A stretch of DNA of 64,000 nt, from positions 682,001 through 746,000 of the forward strand of contig CAVSUR010000001.1 in the NCBI GenBank assembly GCA_963731285.1, given 5' to 3'. The stretch comes from CAVSUR01 sp963731285 (GTDB lineage: Bacteria > Actinomycetota > Actinomycetes > Streptosporangiales > Streptosporangiaceae). Shown in pieces: positions 54,173 through 63,202 of the stretch; positions within the stretch are counted from its first letter, which is position 1; every line of letters starts with the position of its first letter. Below the pieces are notes generated by a model, which did not search any database, was not told the origin of the DNA, and was given only the letters and a program-made list of their open reading frames with translations. The translations under genes and the position numbers were made by a program.

Positions 54173-55345
54173 TTACCGGTGGCTGGTGGCGGCCGAGAGG
54201 GCGGTTTGCACGATAACAAAGAGGGGTTTTTCGGGGTCGGAGTTGGTGGCTACCACCACGGGGATCGTCCCCGCGAGGATGCCGAAGAAAATCTGAAGGC
54301 ACGCTGAGCCGTCGCAGAAAGGGCCGCCGCCCTTGCCCCGGTAGCCGGCTTGGCTGGTGATAGAGCAGTCCCAGCCCAGACAGTTGCGGTCCATCTGCTG
54401 CCGTTGGCTGGTGGACAGCAGGCTGCCGCTGATGAGGCCCTGAAGTACCCGGAGCATGCTGGCCGGTGTCATAAACCAGCCGCCCCCCGAGCACGCCGAT
54501 GGCGGCACCGGGGCCTGCTTCCCCGGTGCCGTCCCGGCGCCGGGCGGCGGGTACATGAGCATGGCATGGCGGACGGGCGCGCAGGTGGCGTCGGTGACGC
54601 CCACCGGATCGAAGACCTGACGCTGCACATAGCTGAGGAAAAAGCGGTCTGCGGCGGCGGCGCGCGCGGCTGGCCCCGGGTCGGGAACCCCCTCCATGAA
54701 GGGCAGCATGTCCCGGAAGATGGTGAAGTTGATGTTGTTGTAGTCCGCCACCTGCTTGTCCACCTGCTGGATGCCCTGCCTGATTTGTTCCCTTGCCGCA
54801 TTGCCGGTTTTGAAGACCAGGCCGCTGTCGAGGCGGAATCCTGCCCGGTGGGTCAGCAGTTCACGGAAGGTGATGGTGCCTACACCTGGGCCTTTGACCC
54901 AGTCCGGGGGGAGGAACGGCCAGATCCGGCTGTCGATGCTGAGATGGTGCCGGGCCAGCGACTGCAGGACGGCAATCGTGGTGAACATCTTGCCGACGCT
55001 GAGGACATTCACCATGACGTCCGGTCCCATGGTGAGCTTCGGCGGGTCTGCGGCCGTGCGGGCAAGGCCGGAGGAAACAACTTTCGACGGACCAATGAGC
55101 GCCACGTAGCCGACGACGTGTCCCTTCAGCTGGCTATCGATGCTGTGCGCCAGCCGGCTCAGCGAAATGCACGCGCTAGGAGTACAGGGCCTACCGGCGG
55201 AACCCGCTGCCGGCGGGGTTGCCGCCGGGCCCCCCGCACCCGGCTTGGCGCCGGGGCCAGAGGTGCACGACGCGGCCAGCGCCACTACGCCTAACGTAAC
55301 GACCCAGATCCGGCTGACCACCGCGGACCTCCCCGCTCCTGCCAT
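54173..55345 (-). CDS. lipid-anchored serine hydrolase (beta-lactamase class C / DD-peptidase-like)
   Basis: A 390-aa protein. A lipoprotein signal ends in the lipobox VALAASC (about residue 27), followed by a Gly/Pro/Ala linker. The catalytic domain shows SVGKMFTT (SxxK nucleophile and base), the YxN element in VADYNNINFT, RELLTHRAGF, and VFDPVGVTDATC. The KTG-equivalent is not obvious. Family members hydrolyse beta-lactams, peptidoglycan stems or esters, and the group is full of esterase-like members, so resistance should not be assumed. ATG 55345 is chosen for the signal peptide; an upstream start at 55411 is possible. Confidence 0.82.
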   Translation of the reverse strand: MAGAGRSAVVSRIWVVTLGVVALAASCTSGPGAKPGAGGPAATPPAAGSAGRPCTPSACISLSRLAHSIDSQLKGHVVGYVALIGPSKVVSSGLARTAADPPKLTMGPDVMVNVLSVGKMFTTIAVLQSLARHHLSIDSRIWPFLPPDWVKGPGVGTITFRELLTHRAGFRLDSGLVFKTGNAAREQIRQGIQQVDKQVADYNNINFTIFRDMLPFMEGVPDPGPAARAAAADRFFLSYVQRQVFDPVGVTDATCAPVRHAMLMYPPPGAGTAPGKQAPVPPSACSGGGWFMTPASMLRVLQGLISGSLLSTSQRQQMDRNCLGWDCSITSQAGYRGKGGGPFCDGSACLQIFFGILAGTIPVVVATNSDPEKPLFVIVQTALSAATSHR

Positions 55346-56324
55346 AACTTCACAAGGTACTAAGCCAAAGCCCCGCTCCGGCGCCTGGGACGTCCCGCTC
55401 CACCAGACCACCGGCAGCCCGCCACCGGGGAACGGCCATATCGAGAGGTACCTGCGAAGCCTTCCCGCAGACCATGCCGGATGGCCGGCGCCTCCAGCCG
55501 TCCTGCTTTCAACGACCCCGCCGGGCCCTCAACATCGCCGTACGGCCGACGTGCTGTCAGGTTGTGCGACACCGCAAGGGCGGGGTTCGGGCGCCGTCAC
55601 GCTGGGTTCGTTCCTGCGCTCGTTCACCCGGGGAACGTGTGGCTGGCTGAGGCGATGACCGGCCACCTGGGCTATGAGTACCATGACCGGCGGGCGGAGG
55701 TAGCGGCTGGTGCTGCGGAAGACCATGACCGGGGCTCGGTTCCGGGGCTAGTGCCGCACTAGTTGGTACAACCCGGCTTTCATAAGCGGGTTGTCTTACT
55801 TGCCGCCGGGGATATGCACGGACGCCAGCCGTTCGTCGGCGAACAAGACGCCGGCCATCCGCCGCCGGGCCGAACGGGCCGACGGCCAGCTGCGCTTCAC
55901 CCCTGTCACCTCCTCCTGGGCCAACTATCCCCGGACGTAAGGCGATCCCTGCAAGGCGGATCCGACGGCCGACAAGGCGGCTGGCGGGCGGTCTCATCGC
56001 CAGCGCGCATGATCGCGATGCCAAGAGGCGGCGCGATCGGGCGCATGCGGGTAGTAGCGCGACCTGCAGCCTCCGCCCCGCATCACCTGGATGCCGGTGC
56101 TGCAGAACGTCCTGTTCGGTTTCCGTGGGCGAGGCCGACTGGCGGCCCCTTGACCGCGCCTAACGGCGGCCCGGCGCGTGTTCTTTCACACCTTCACTCG
56201 TCACTCAGTGTGCCCTGCCTCAACATGGCCCTTCTCCGGGCTCGGACAAGTCCAGCGCGGCGTTCTACCGGGATGTGATAGGTAGGCGGTCCAATACGCT
56301 TTTTCCGCGTGCACGCGGCCCCCG
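55346..56324. other. gap with possible IS256-type remnant and a bulged hairpin
   Basis: At about 55620-55690 the plus strand reads WLAEAMTGHLGYEYHDRRAE, similar to the N-terminal LGYEKHD region of IS256-family transposases, without the rest. At 55769-55795 ACAACCC-G-GCTT and AAGCGGGTTGT form a hairpin with a TCAT loop and one bulged base, possibly an IS end or terminator. No intact gene is seen in the remaining DNA up to attachment repeat D. Confidence 0.35.
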
Positions 56325-56580
56325 TACAAATGAGCCCATCAAATGAGCCCACAGGGGCGCCAGCGCCTGTCCGGCAACGAACTGGACTGGCGTTCCCGCA
56401 CGTCAACGTGGCGGAGGATAGGAGATTCGAACTCCTGAGGGGTTGCCCCCAACACGCTTTCCAACACTGCGGGTCGGCGTTCACCATAGTTCACCACCGT
56501 TCCTGACCTGAGCGAATGCGATCTCGTCGACTACCGGTGAACGATGGTGGACCGGGGTGAATGAGACTAGAACTGAGACG
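56325..56580. repeat. attachment-site-like repeat, copy D, with tRNA-Ser 3' fragment (56409-56464)
   Basis: The 56-bp core is identical to copy B. The right flank has GCGTTCACC (56476), an extra GTTCACC (56487), GGTGAACGATGG (56530) and GGGTGAATGAGACTAGAACT. The left flank has two AATGAGCCCA repeats (56332 and 56342). Copies C and D are 15,558 bp apart and bracket the higBA-to-serine-hydrolase segment. Confidence 0.84.
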
Positions 56581-57580
56581 AGCCCCGGCCGCAACACCTG
56601 CGTCGGCTTCCAGATCAGTGGGGCGCCAGGCTCTCGTCGCTGGCAAGGTGCCTGACGCCTCTGCCGTAACCCGTAGCTGCGAGGCCGCTCGGCTGGGACA
56701 CGCCAAAATGCCACCGGCGGATGTGGCCATGCAGGAGCCCGTCGCGGGCCGTCTGGCGTGATGGACCAAGATCACTAGTTGAGTGCAGAAGTCTGATGTG
56801 GTTTAGGGGTAGGGCCAGCATACGGCAGAAGGCGGCCAGAAACGGGAGACAGAAAGCGCCGGGTTAGCGAGAGATGACGTCAATATCGGAAAGCCGGGTA
56901 AGCGTTATAACGGAAAGCCGGGAAGGCGGAAAAAGGGCGAGCGAAGGGCGGGTGTCGGTGACGGTCCGTCCGGAGTGCGCTTTTCGTCAGGGGATGCCCT
57001 TGCTCTCGGCCGCCCCGGGCGTGCCAGCACGCATCGCCGCTGCGGGCTGGCTGCCGACGCTGCCGGGGCGGGTCAGCGTCGGCAGGTCTCCCAGCCAGTG
57101 CCGCCATCGCCCGGGCTCGTGGGCCGCCCGTACGGCGCGGTCGGCGCCGGTTCCGGCAGGGCGGACGATGGCCGCCCTGGCGCTGGCGAAGATGGTTCGA
57201 GCGGCGCAACCCCGAAGTGCTGATTCGTGGTGGTTGTGACAGCCTCTTCGTCCTGAACCGAGTGGGTACGCTATCGAAGCGGCTGTAGCTCGTAGCAGCA
57301 GGTCAGCGACACGGCCTCACGGGTGATGACCCATCTGACTGCACGTCACAGCGGCTGGCCGCTTCCAATCCGCTTCCGAAATCTGGCCCTGGGCCTACAG
57401 CGGATCAGCCGGCATCAAAGACTTGGCCGGGTTACCGCCCTGGGCAGCGGTTCACGATGTCGACCGCAACTCTTGCGGTCGCTGATTGGGTTTATGCCGT
57501 TTCGCGAACAATCATGAGGCCGGGACTGAGACGAGGGGTTATGGCAGAGAGGTCACCTGCGTCGGACTCGTCGGGGTACC
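56581..57580. other. gap, no supported gene; short direct repeat
   Basis: About 1 kb. CGGAAAGCCGGG occurs at 56887-56898 and 56911-56922 (24-bp period) within a purine-rich stretch. Frames on both strands around 56880-57240 are Arg/Pro-rich and unrecognised. A GGGACTGAGACGAGG string near 57521 resembles the outer edge of the attachment repeats, without the core. Confidence 0.4.
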
Positions 57581-58310
57581 TCATGCTCGTGCCTCCTGGA
57601 AGGTAAGAGAGCGGCTGGTGGCATCGAGGTTTACGGTCCCGCCGTTGTTGTCGCGTAGCGCACGCCATGCAGTGAAGCCGTGAAGGATGGCCTGTTCCCA
57701 GTCTGCCGCGGTCCGGACTCCGACTTCGTAGGGGTGGTGATGTCCTTGATGACGTCGAGGAAGGGAAAATCGAGGCGGGTGACGCCGTCCAGGTAGTTGT
57801 GGCTGGTGGCGTAGGCGAAGGCCATCAGGGCGATGCCCTCCTCGCTGACGATCGCGCGACCGCTATCCTCCGCCTCGTCAATATTGGCGTTGGACTTCCG
57901 CTTCCTGCCCATGAGCTTCCTGGTGACGGGCGACCAGCCGAGCACGGCCGCGTAGGCCAGATGGAATACGTCGTGGAATCGGTATCCGTTATCAACGTGG
58001 GAGTTATCGGTGAGGGGATCGCCCATCCACCGGCCCTCGTGTCGAACCCTTACGGTCGGCCGACCTGCGTCGCTGACCGAGGCGACGAATTCGAAGGTAC
58101 CTGCGCGGGGGAGTCGCTCGGCCTGGGGGGTACTGGTCGTCGAACGGCTCGCTGGTGGTCCGCAGCCAGCGGTCCCGGGTCTTCTCCAGGTTGGCGCGGG
58201 CGATGTCGTCGAGGTTCACTTCGCTCCTGGGCAGCTGGATGCCGGTGTCCTCGCTAGGCAGCTCAGACCCAGCGGACAGTACAGAATTTCGACGGCCAGG
58301 GCCGTTTATG
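57581..58310 (-). pseudogene. MazG-like nucleotide pyrophosphohydrolase, frameshifted
   Basis: Pieces on the minus strand: NLDDIARANLEKTRDRWLRT, then after a shift near 58135 RAGTFEFVASVSDAGRPTVR, and in a third frame NGYRFHDVFHLAYAAVLGWS, PVTRKLMGRKRKSNANIDEA, EDSGRAIVSEEGIALMAFAY (the Glu/Asp-rich MazG helices). After a shift near 57735 come TPYEVGVRTAADWEQAILHG, FTAWRALRDNNGGTVNLD, with a stop at 57581. The fold hydrolyses NTPs to NMPs and pyrophosphate in house-cleaning or phage-defence roles. The start is uncertain. At least two shifts make it non-functional as written. Confidence 0.62.
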
Positions 58311-58850
58311 CGCAACTCGCGGCCTTGTTGCACGCTGTCCGCTTTGAAGATGCGGCGTCATCCTTCTGTCGTGCTTGCCATGGACCTGGGCCAGCAGCGT
58401 GTCCGCGGTGGCGGTGGCGGTCAAGTGCGGCAGCATCGTGATCTCCGTCTCGGGATCCGGGCCGGCCACCGCGAAATGGCAGCCGGAACGCGTCCAGCCT
58501 CAGCCCAGCCTGCCCGGTCCTGGCCGCCGTGACGGTCAGGTCGCCGTCCAGCACCCGTAGGAGGCGGCCGGCCGGGTCGGCAGCTTCCCAGCACATCGCC
58601 ACCACGATCATGTCATCGCTGGCGTGGGGGTTCGGTCAGCCGGACCCCTGCCAGCTCGGGCGAGGGCAACGGCCTGCTCGCGAGCTCAGGGCCGAGCGCC
58701 GCGAGAACGTCCGTTCTTCCTGACCCAGATCGCCGGCCTCCCGCGGCACGCTGATCACGGCAGCCGGCGGATCTCCTCCGCCGCTCGCGCCGGGCCTGGT
58801 CATGCCGGCCTCCGGCAGCCGTCTGGCCTCCCGGACCCGGGCGGCGCTCG
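58311..58850. other. gap with unrecognised minus-strand coding-like pieces
   Basis: Minus-strand frames such as MIVVAMCWEAADPAGRLLRV, LDGDLTVTAARTGQAGLRLD (58611 downward) and FAVAGPDPETEITMLPHLTA (58480 downward) look partly protein-like and could join by one frameshift into a small protein of about 80-100 aa. No family is recognised. Confidence 0.3.
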
Positions 58851-58979
58851 GGGCGGCACCGGACTCTCCAACCACTGGGCGTGGCCGCCGTCGCAGCGCG
58901 GCGCCACCACCAGCTGGCGGGCCATGTTGACCGCTGCGTCGCTGCCGTAGTCGGCGCGCGCCAGCTGCACGCACAATAG
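58851..58979 (-). pseudogene. GlxA-family (DJ-1/AraC) regulator fragment
   Basis: The minus strand reads LLCVQLARADYGSDAAVNMA, RQLVVAPRCDGGHAQWLESP, VPP. This is the end of the DJ-1/PfpI-like domain of GlxA-type AraC regulators, usually A.R.LVVPPHRDGGQAQ. Neither the N-terminal part nor the AraC helix-turn-helix follows. The fragment abuts the divergent LuxR gene at 59031, whose arrival or rearrangement may have removed the rest. Confidence 0.5.
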
Positions 58980-59030
58980 GCCGAAGAAGCCTGAGTTCTC
59001 GGCTGATGGGTTCGCATAGGGAGGTGGTCT

Positions 59031-61784
59031 GTGCCAGCCGCCCTGCTCGATACGAAGTTCTATGTCCCGAGGCCGCGACGTGGTCTGGTGCCGCGTCCGC
59101 GGCTGAGCGAGCAGCTGGATCGCGGGGCCGCGGCGAAGCTGATGCTCGTCTCTGCGCCTGCCGGCTTCGGTAAGACGACGCTGCTCGCCGAGTGGCTTGT
59201 GGGACCGGCCGGGCCGGCCGATGACCGGCGGGCCGCGTGGCTGTCGCTCGACCGGGGCGACAACGATCCGGTGTCGTTCTGGGCCTATGTGATCGCCGCA
59301 CTGCGGACGGTGGCATCGGGAGTGGCCGAGAGCGCGCTGGCCCTGCTGCACGCGCGACAGCGGCCTGCGATCGAGACGGTGCTTACCGCGCTGCTCAACG
59401 ACCTGGCGGCCATCAGGGCAGGCATCGTGCTGGTGCTCGATGACTATCACGTCATTGACGCGCGCGAGGTGCAGGAGGGGATGGCGTTCCTGCTCGACCA
59501 TCTGCCCCCGTCGCTGCATGTGGTGATCGCCAGCCGGGCCGATCCGGCGTTGCCGCTGGCCCGGTTGCGGGTGCGCGGTGAGCTGGCCGAGATTCGCGCG
59601 GCCGAGCTGCGCTTTACCCCTGATGAAGCCGCGGCGTACCTCAACGGGATGATGGGCCTGCAGCTGACGGCGCGGGACGTGACCGCGCTGGAGGCCCGCA
59701 CCGAGGGCTGGATCGCCGCGCTCCAGCTGGCAGCGTTGTCGATGCAGGGGCGAGACGACGTCGCCGGCTTCATTGACGGCTTCGCGGGGGATGATCGTTA
59801 CGTTGTCGACTACCTGGCCGAGGAGGTGCTGCAGCGTCAGTCTGATCGGGTGCAGGCCTTCTTGCTGCAGACCTCTATCCTGGGCCGGCTGAGCGGCCCA
59901 CTGTGCGATGCGGTCACCGGGCAGGGCGGCGGCAAGGCCACGCTGGAGGCGCTGGACCGGGGGAACCTGTTCCTGGTCCCGCTCGATGGCCGCCGCCGCT
60001 GGTATCGCTACCACCACCTGTTTGCTGACGTGCTGCAGGCGCGGCTGCTCGACGAGCAGCCCGGCCAGGTGCCGGACTTGCACCGGCGGGCGAGCGCATG
60101 GCACGAGCAGCACGGCGAGCCGCCCGTAGCCATCGGCCACGCACTGGCCGCCGGAGATTTCGGGCGCGCGGCGGACCTGGTCGAGCTCGCGATCCCGGCA
60201 ATGGCCAGGACTAGGCAGGAGGCCACGGTGCGTGCCTGGCTTGAGATGATCCCCGACGATGTGGTCCGCGTCAGGCCCGTGCTCAGCGTTGGCTTCGCCG
60301 GGGCACTGCTGACTGGCGGCGAGCTCGAGGGAGTTGAGGGCCGGCTGCGGGACGCCGAGCGGTGGCTGGACCCGGCAACAGGTGCCCGTGAGGGACCGCA
60401 AGCCCCGCCGGCGGAGATGGTCGTCGCCGACGAGGAGGAATGCCGCCGCCTCCCGGGGACGATCGAGATGTACCGCGCCGGGCTGGCCCTGGCTCGCAGT
60501 GATATTCCCGGCACCGTGAGGCACGCCCAGCGGACGCTCGAACTCGCGCCTGACGACCACCACCTCTGCCGCGCTTCGGCAGCGGCACTGCTGGGGCTCG
60601 TGTACTGGGGCAGCGGCGACCTCGAGGCCGGGCACCGGGCCTACTCCGCGTGCGTGGCCGGGCTGCGCCGGGCCGGGTTCGTCGCTGACATCCTGGGCTG
60701 TTCGATCGCTCTTGCCGACATCCGGATCACCCAAGGCCGGCTCGGCGAGGCGCTGCGCACCTACGAGCAGGCATTGCAGCTCGGACCCGAGCGAGGTGGG
60801 TCAGTGCTGCGGGGAACCGCAGACATGTACGTGGGCATGAGTGAGATCGCCCGCGAGCGCGGCGACCTGCGGGCCGCCGCCCAGCACCTGCTGACGAGCC
60901 AGGAGCTGGGCGAGCACACCGGATTGCCGCAGAACCCGTATCGCTGGCGGGCCGCGATGGCCCGGATACGGGAGGCGGATGGCGATCTGGACGGCGCGCT
61001 TGACCTGCTCAACGAGGCGGAGCGCCTGTATGTAAGCGACTTCTTCCCGAACGCACGGCCGGTCCCGGCGCTGAAGGCACGGGTCTGGATCGCGCAGGGC
61101 AGACTCGGTGAAACCCTCGGCTGGGCGCGTGAGCAGGACCTTGCCGCTGATGACGACCTCAGTTACCTGCGCGAGTTCGAGCACATCACTCTGGCCAGGC
61201 TGCTCTTGGCGCGGTATCAGAGCGAGCGTGCGGAGCCTTTCCTTCACGAGGCGACCATGCTCCTGGAGCGTCTCCTGCTGGCGGCGGAAGCGGGGGGCAG
61301 GACGGGACGCGTCATCGAGATCCTGGTGCTGCGGGCGCTCGCCCACCAGGCGCTGGGGGACATCCCGGCTGCGCTTGGCTTCCTGGACCGCGCGGTGACG
61401 CTGGCCGAGCCGGAGGGCTATGTCCGGGTCTTCGCGGATGAGGGCCCACCTATGGCTGCCCTGCTGAGAGCGGCCGCGAAACAGGGGACCAGGCGGGACT
61501 ATGTCCGCCGGCTCCTGGCCGCCGCGGGCGGGCCCGGGCACAGCACCCCCGCGGAACAGGCCCTGATCGAGCCGCTCAGCGGACGCGAGCTCGACGTGCT
61601 GCGGCTGCTCGGAACCGAGCTGGACGGCCCGGCCATCGCCCGGGAGCTCATGGTGTCCCTGAACACGATGCGGACGCACACGAAGAACATCTACGCCAAG
61701 CTCGCCGTGACCAGCCGCCGGGCAGCGGTCCGCCGAGCCGCGGAACTCGGCCTGCTGTCACGAACCCGCAGCCGCCAATCCTGA
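59031..61784 (+). CDS. LuxR/MalT-type ATP-dependent transcriptional regulator
   Basis: A 917-aa intact protein. The STAND/MalT-like ATPase begins TKFYVPRPRRGLVPRPRLSE with Walker A SAPAGFGKTT (41-50), Walker B IVLVLDDYHVI and the family block YVVDYLAEEVLQRQSDRVQA, FLLQTSILGRLSGPLCDAVT. Long TPR-like repeats (about 340-800) follow, then the LuxR helix-turn-helix at about 848-905 (LSGRELDVLRLLGTELDGPA, ELMVSLNTMRTHTKNIYAKL). GTG 59031 has ribosome site GGGAGGTGG nine bases upstream. MalT-like regulators activate genes after binding a ligand and ATP; the downstream DUF4386 gene and small conserved gene are candidate targets. Confidence 0.92.
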   Translation: MPAALLDTKFYVPRPRRGLVPRPRLSEQLDRGAAAKLMLVSAPAGFGKTTLLAEWLVGPAGPADDRRAAWLSLDRGDNDPVSFWAYVIAALRTVASGVAESALALLHARQRPAIETVLTALLNDLAAIRAGIVLVLDDYHVIDAREVQEGMAFLLDHLPPSLHVVIASRADPALPLARLRVRGELAEIRAAELRFTPDEAAAYLNGMMGLQLTARDVTALEARTEGWIAALQLAALSMQGRDDVAGFIDGFAGDDRYVVDYLAEEVLQRQSDRVQAFLLQTSILGRLSGPLCDAVTGQGGGKATLEALDRGNLFLVPLDGRRRWYRYHHLFADVLQARLLDEQPGQVPDLHRRASAWHEQHGEPPVAIGHALAAGDFGRAADLVELAIPAMARTRQEATVRAWLEMIPDDVVRVRPVLSVGFAGALLTGGELEGVEGRLRDAERWLDPATGAREGPQAPPAEMVVADEEECRRLPGTIEMYRAGLALARSDIPGTVRHAQRTLELAPDDHHLCRASAAALLGLVYWGSGDLEAGHRAYSACVAGLRRAGFVADILGCSIALADIRITQGRLGEALRTYEQALQLGPERGGSVLRGTADMYVGMSEIARERGDLRAAAQHLLTSQELGEHTGLPQNPYRWRAAMARIREADGDLDGALDLLNEAERLYVSDFFPNARPVPALKARVWIAQGRLGETLGWAREQDLAADDDLSYLREFEHITLARLLLARYQSERAEPFLHEATMLLERLLLAAEAGGRTGRVIEILVLRALAHQALGDIPAALGFLDRAVTLAEPEGYVRVFADEGPPMAALLRAAAKQGTRRDYVRRLLAAAGGPGHSTPAEQALIEPLSGRELDVLRLLGTELDGPAIARELMVSLNTMRTHTKNIYAKLAVTSRRAAVRRAAELGLLSRTRSRQS

Positions 61785-61821
61785 CCCGTCGTTCACGGAC
61801 TCCAGGCGCAGGGCGCCGCCG

Positions 61822-61840
61822 GCCACCCCGAAGGGGTGGC
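61822..61840. terminator. hairpin downstream of the LuxR/MalT gene
   Basis: GCCACCCC (61822-61829) and GGGGTGGC (61833-61840) form an 8-bp perfect stem with a GAA loop, 38 bp after the LuxR stop. Plausible U-less terminator. Confidence 0.5.
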
Positions 61841-61937
61841 ACAGCCCTCCGATGAGCCGGATGTTTCCGCAGCCGTGAGCGAGGTGCTGGAGACCTGGCG
61901 CGGGCTGTCCTCCCGCGGCCGCGCCCCCGTCGCCTGA

Positions 61938-61967
61938 ATCACCACATCAATCACCAGATGTGGTGAT
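61938..61967. promoter_or_regulatory. 11-bp inverted repeat with a third half-site, upstream of 62066
   Basis: ATCACCACATC (61938-61948) and GATGTGGTGAT (61957-61967) are exact reverse complements with an 8-nt spacer. CACCACATC recurs at 61975-61983 in the first orientation. It lies about 100 bp before the next gene and could be a dimeric regulator site (for example for the LuxR protein upstream) or an RNA hairpin. Confidence 0.5.
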
Positions 61968-62065
61968 GCCTGCTCACCACATCCGCTCATAGCTTCCGAT
62001 CAGACCCAGAAACGCCCGCATGGCGGCAGAGATCCAGCCAGCCGGGCAACAGCAAGAGGAGCGCC

Positions 62066-62335
62066 ATGAGCGAGATATCGACCGGCCGCTATCACGACAC
62101 CGGACGGTACGAGATCCGCCTCAAGGGGCACCTCGACGCCCGGTGGGCCGCCTGGTTCGACGGGCTGGCCATTGCCCACGGCAGCGACGGCACCACCATC
62201 ATCCATGGCCCAGTAGCCGACCAGGCCGCGCTGTACGGCTTGCTCCAGAAAACGCGCGACCTGGGCCTGCCCCTGATCTCGGTCAATCACGTCGGCCCCG
62301 ACCATCCTGAGGCGGCCGCCGCCGAGACCCGGTAA
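62066..62335 (+). CDS. small conserved hypothetical protein
   Basis: An 89-aa protein: GRYHDTGRYEIRLKGHLDAR, WAAWFDGLAIAHGSDGTTII, HGPVADQAALYGLLQKTRDL, GLPLISV. This matches a short beta-alpha-beta protein common in actinomycetes (GPVADQAALHGLL motif), of unknown function, usually beside LuxR regulators and DUF4386 genes, as here. Ribosome site AGAGGAG about six bases before ATG 62066. Followed by the DUF4386 gene 29 bp later, so likely co-transcribed. Confidence 0.78.
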   Translation: MSEISTGRYHDTGRYEIRLKGHLDARWAAWFDGLAIAHGSDGTTIIHGPVADQAALYGLLQKTRDLGLPLISVNHVGPDHPEAAAAETR

Positions 62336-62364
62336 CCCAGCAGTTTCACGAAAGAGAGGCCGAC

Positions 62365-63132
62365 ATGGCCAGCACCGTCCGAACCCCAGCAACCAAACCG
62401 CCGGCGAAAGGAATCCCGATGACCTCGACAAGGAAGACCGCGCTCGTCGCGGGCATCTTCTACCTGATCACTTTCATCTCGATCCCCACCCTCGCCCTCT
62501 ACGGCCCCGTGACAAACCACCGGGACTGGATCCTCGGCTCCGGCGGCCACACCGCCGTGCTCGTCGGCGGCCTCCTCGAGGTGATCGTCGCCCTGGCCGG
62601 CATCGGCACCGCCGTCACCTTGTACCCGGTCCTCAAGCGGCAGCACGAAGGCATCGCGCTCGGCTTCGTCACATCCCGCCTCCTGGAAGGCGCCATGATC
62701 TTCGCCGGCGTCGCCAGCCTGCTGTCACTGGTGACCTTGCGGCACTACCCGGGCGGCGCCGCCGCGCTCGTCACCACCGGCGCCTCGCACGTCGCGGTCT
62801 ACAACTGGACGTTCCTGCTCGGGCAAAGCCTCATGCCTGCCATCAACGCGCTGCTGCTCGGCTCCTTGCTGTACCAGTCCCGGCTCGTGCCCCGCGCCCT
62901 GCCCGTGCTCGGGCTCATCGGAGCCCCTCTGCTCCTCGCCGCCGACATCGCCACGCTCTTCGGCGCCATCGGCCAGCACTCCTCCTGGGCCTTGCTAGCC
63001 GCATTCCCGATAGCCGCCTGGGAGCTCTCCCTCGGCATCTGGCTGGTCGTCAAGGGCTTCAGGCCCTCCCCGATCACGGCCGCAATGGACGCCGCCGGCA
63101 CGCCGCTCCCCGACCGCGGTGTCGCCGTCTAG
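62365..63132 (+). CDS. DUF4386 family membrane protein
   Basis: A 255-aa protein with seven hydrophobic helices, starting TALVAGIFYLITFISIPTLA and including AVLVGGLLEVIVALAGIGTA, FVTSRLLEGAMIFAGVASLL, NWTFLLGQSLMPAINALLLG, LYQSRLVPRALPVLGLIGAP and WALLAAFPIAAWELSLGIWL. These are the DUF4386 hallmarks, with R/E in helix 3 and the SRLVPR loop. Two starts are possible: 62365 (AAAGAGAGG upstream) and 62419 (AAAGGAA upstream, just before the first helix). I list the longer. Second gene of the 62066 unit. Confidence 0.85.
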   Translation: MASTVRTPATKPPAKGIPMTSTRKTALVAGIFYLITFISIPTLALYGPVTNHRDWILGSGGHTAVLVGGLLEVIVALAGIGTAVTLYPVLKRQHEGIALGFVTSRLLEGAMIFAGVASLLSLVTLRHYPGGAAALVTTGASHVAVYNWTFLLGQSLMPAINALLLGSLLYQSRLVPRALPVLGLIGAPLLLAADIATLFGAIGQHSSWALLAAFPIAAWELSLGIWLVVKGFRPSPITAAMDAAGTPLPDRGVAV

Positions 63133-63140
63133 CCTTCGAC

Positions 63141-63184
63141 GCACCAGCACGGCCGGGCCTTCCAGGGCCCGGCCGTGCTGGTGC
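63141..63184. terminator. 19-bp perfect-stem bidirectional terminator
   Basis: 63141-63159 (GCACCAGCACGGCCGGGCC) and 63166-63184 are exact reverse complements with a 6-nt loop TTCCAG, between the stops of convergent genes at 63132 and 63203. Position and strength make it a convincing shared terminator despite lacking a U-tract. Confidence 0.88.
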
Positions 63185-63202
63185 ACGTCGGCGTCTGAGT
63201 GC

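Noticed and set aside
58800..60734. 644-codon minus-strand frame opposite the LuxR/MalT gene
   Set aside because: Antisense to a complete regulator. Only its last part (58851-58979), which lies outside that gene, resembles a real family (GlxA) and is reported separately.
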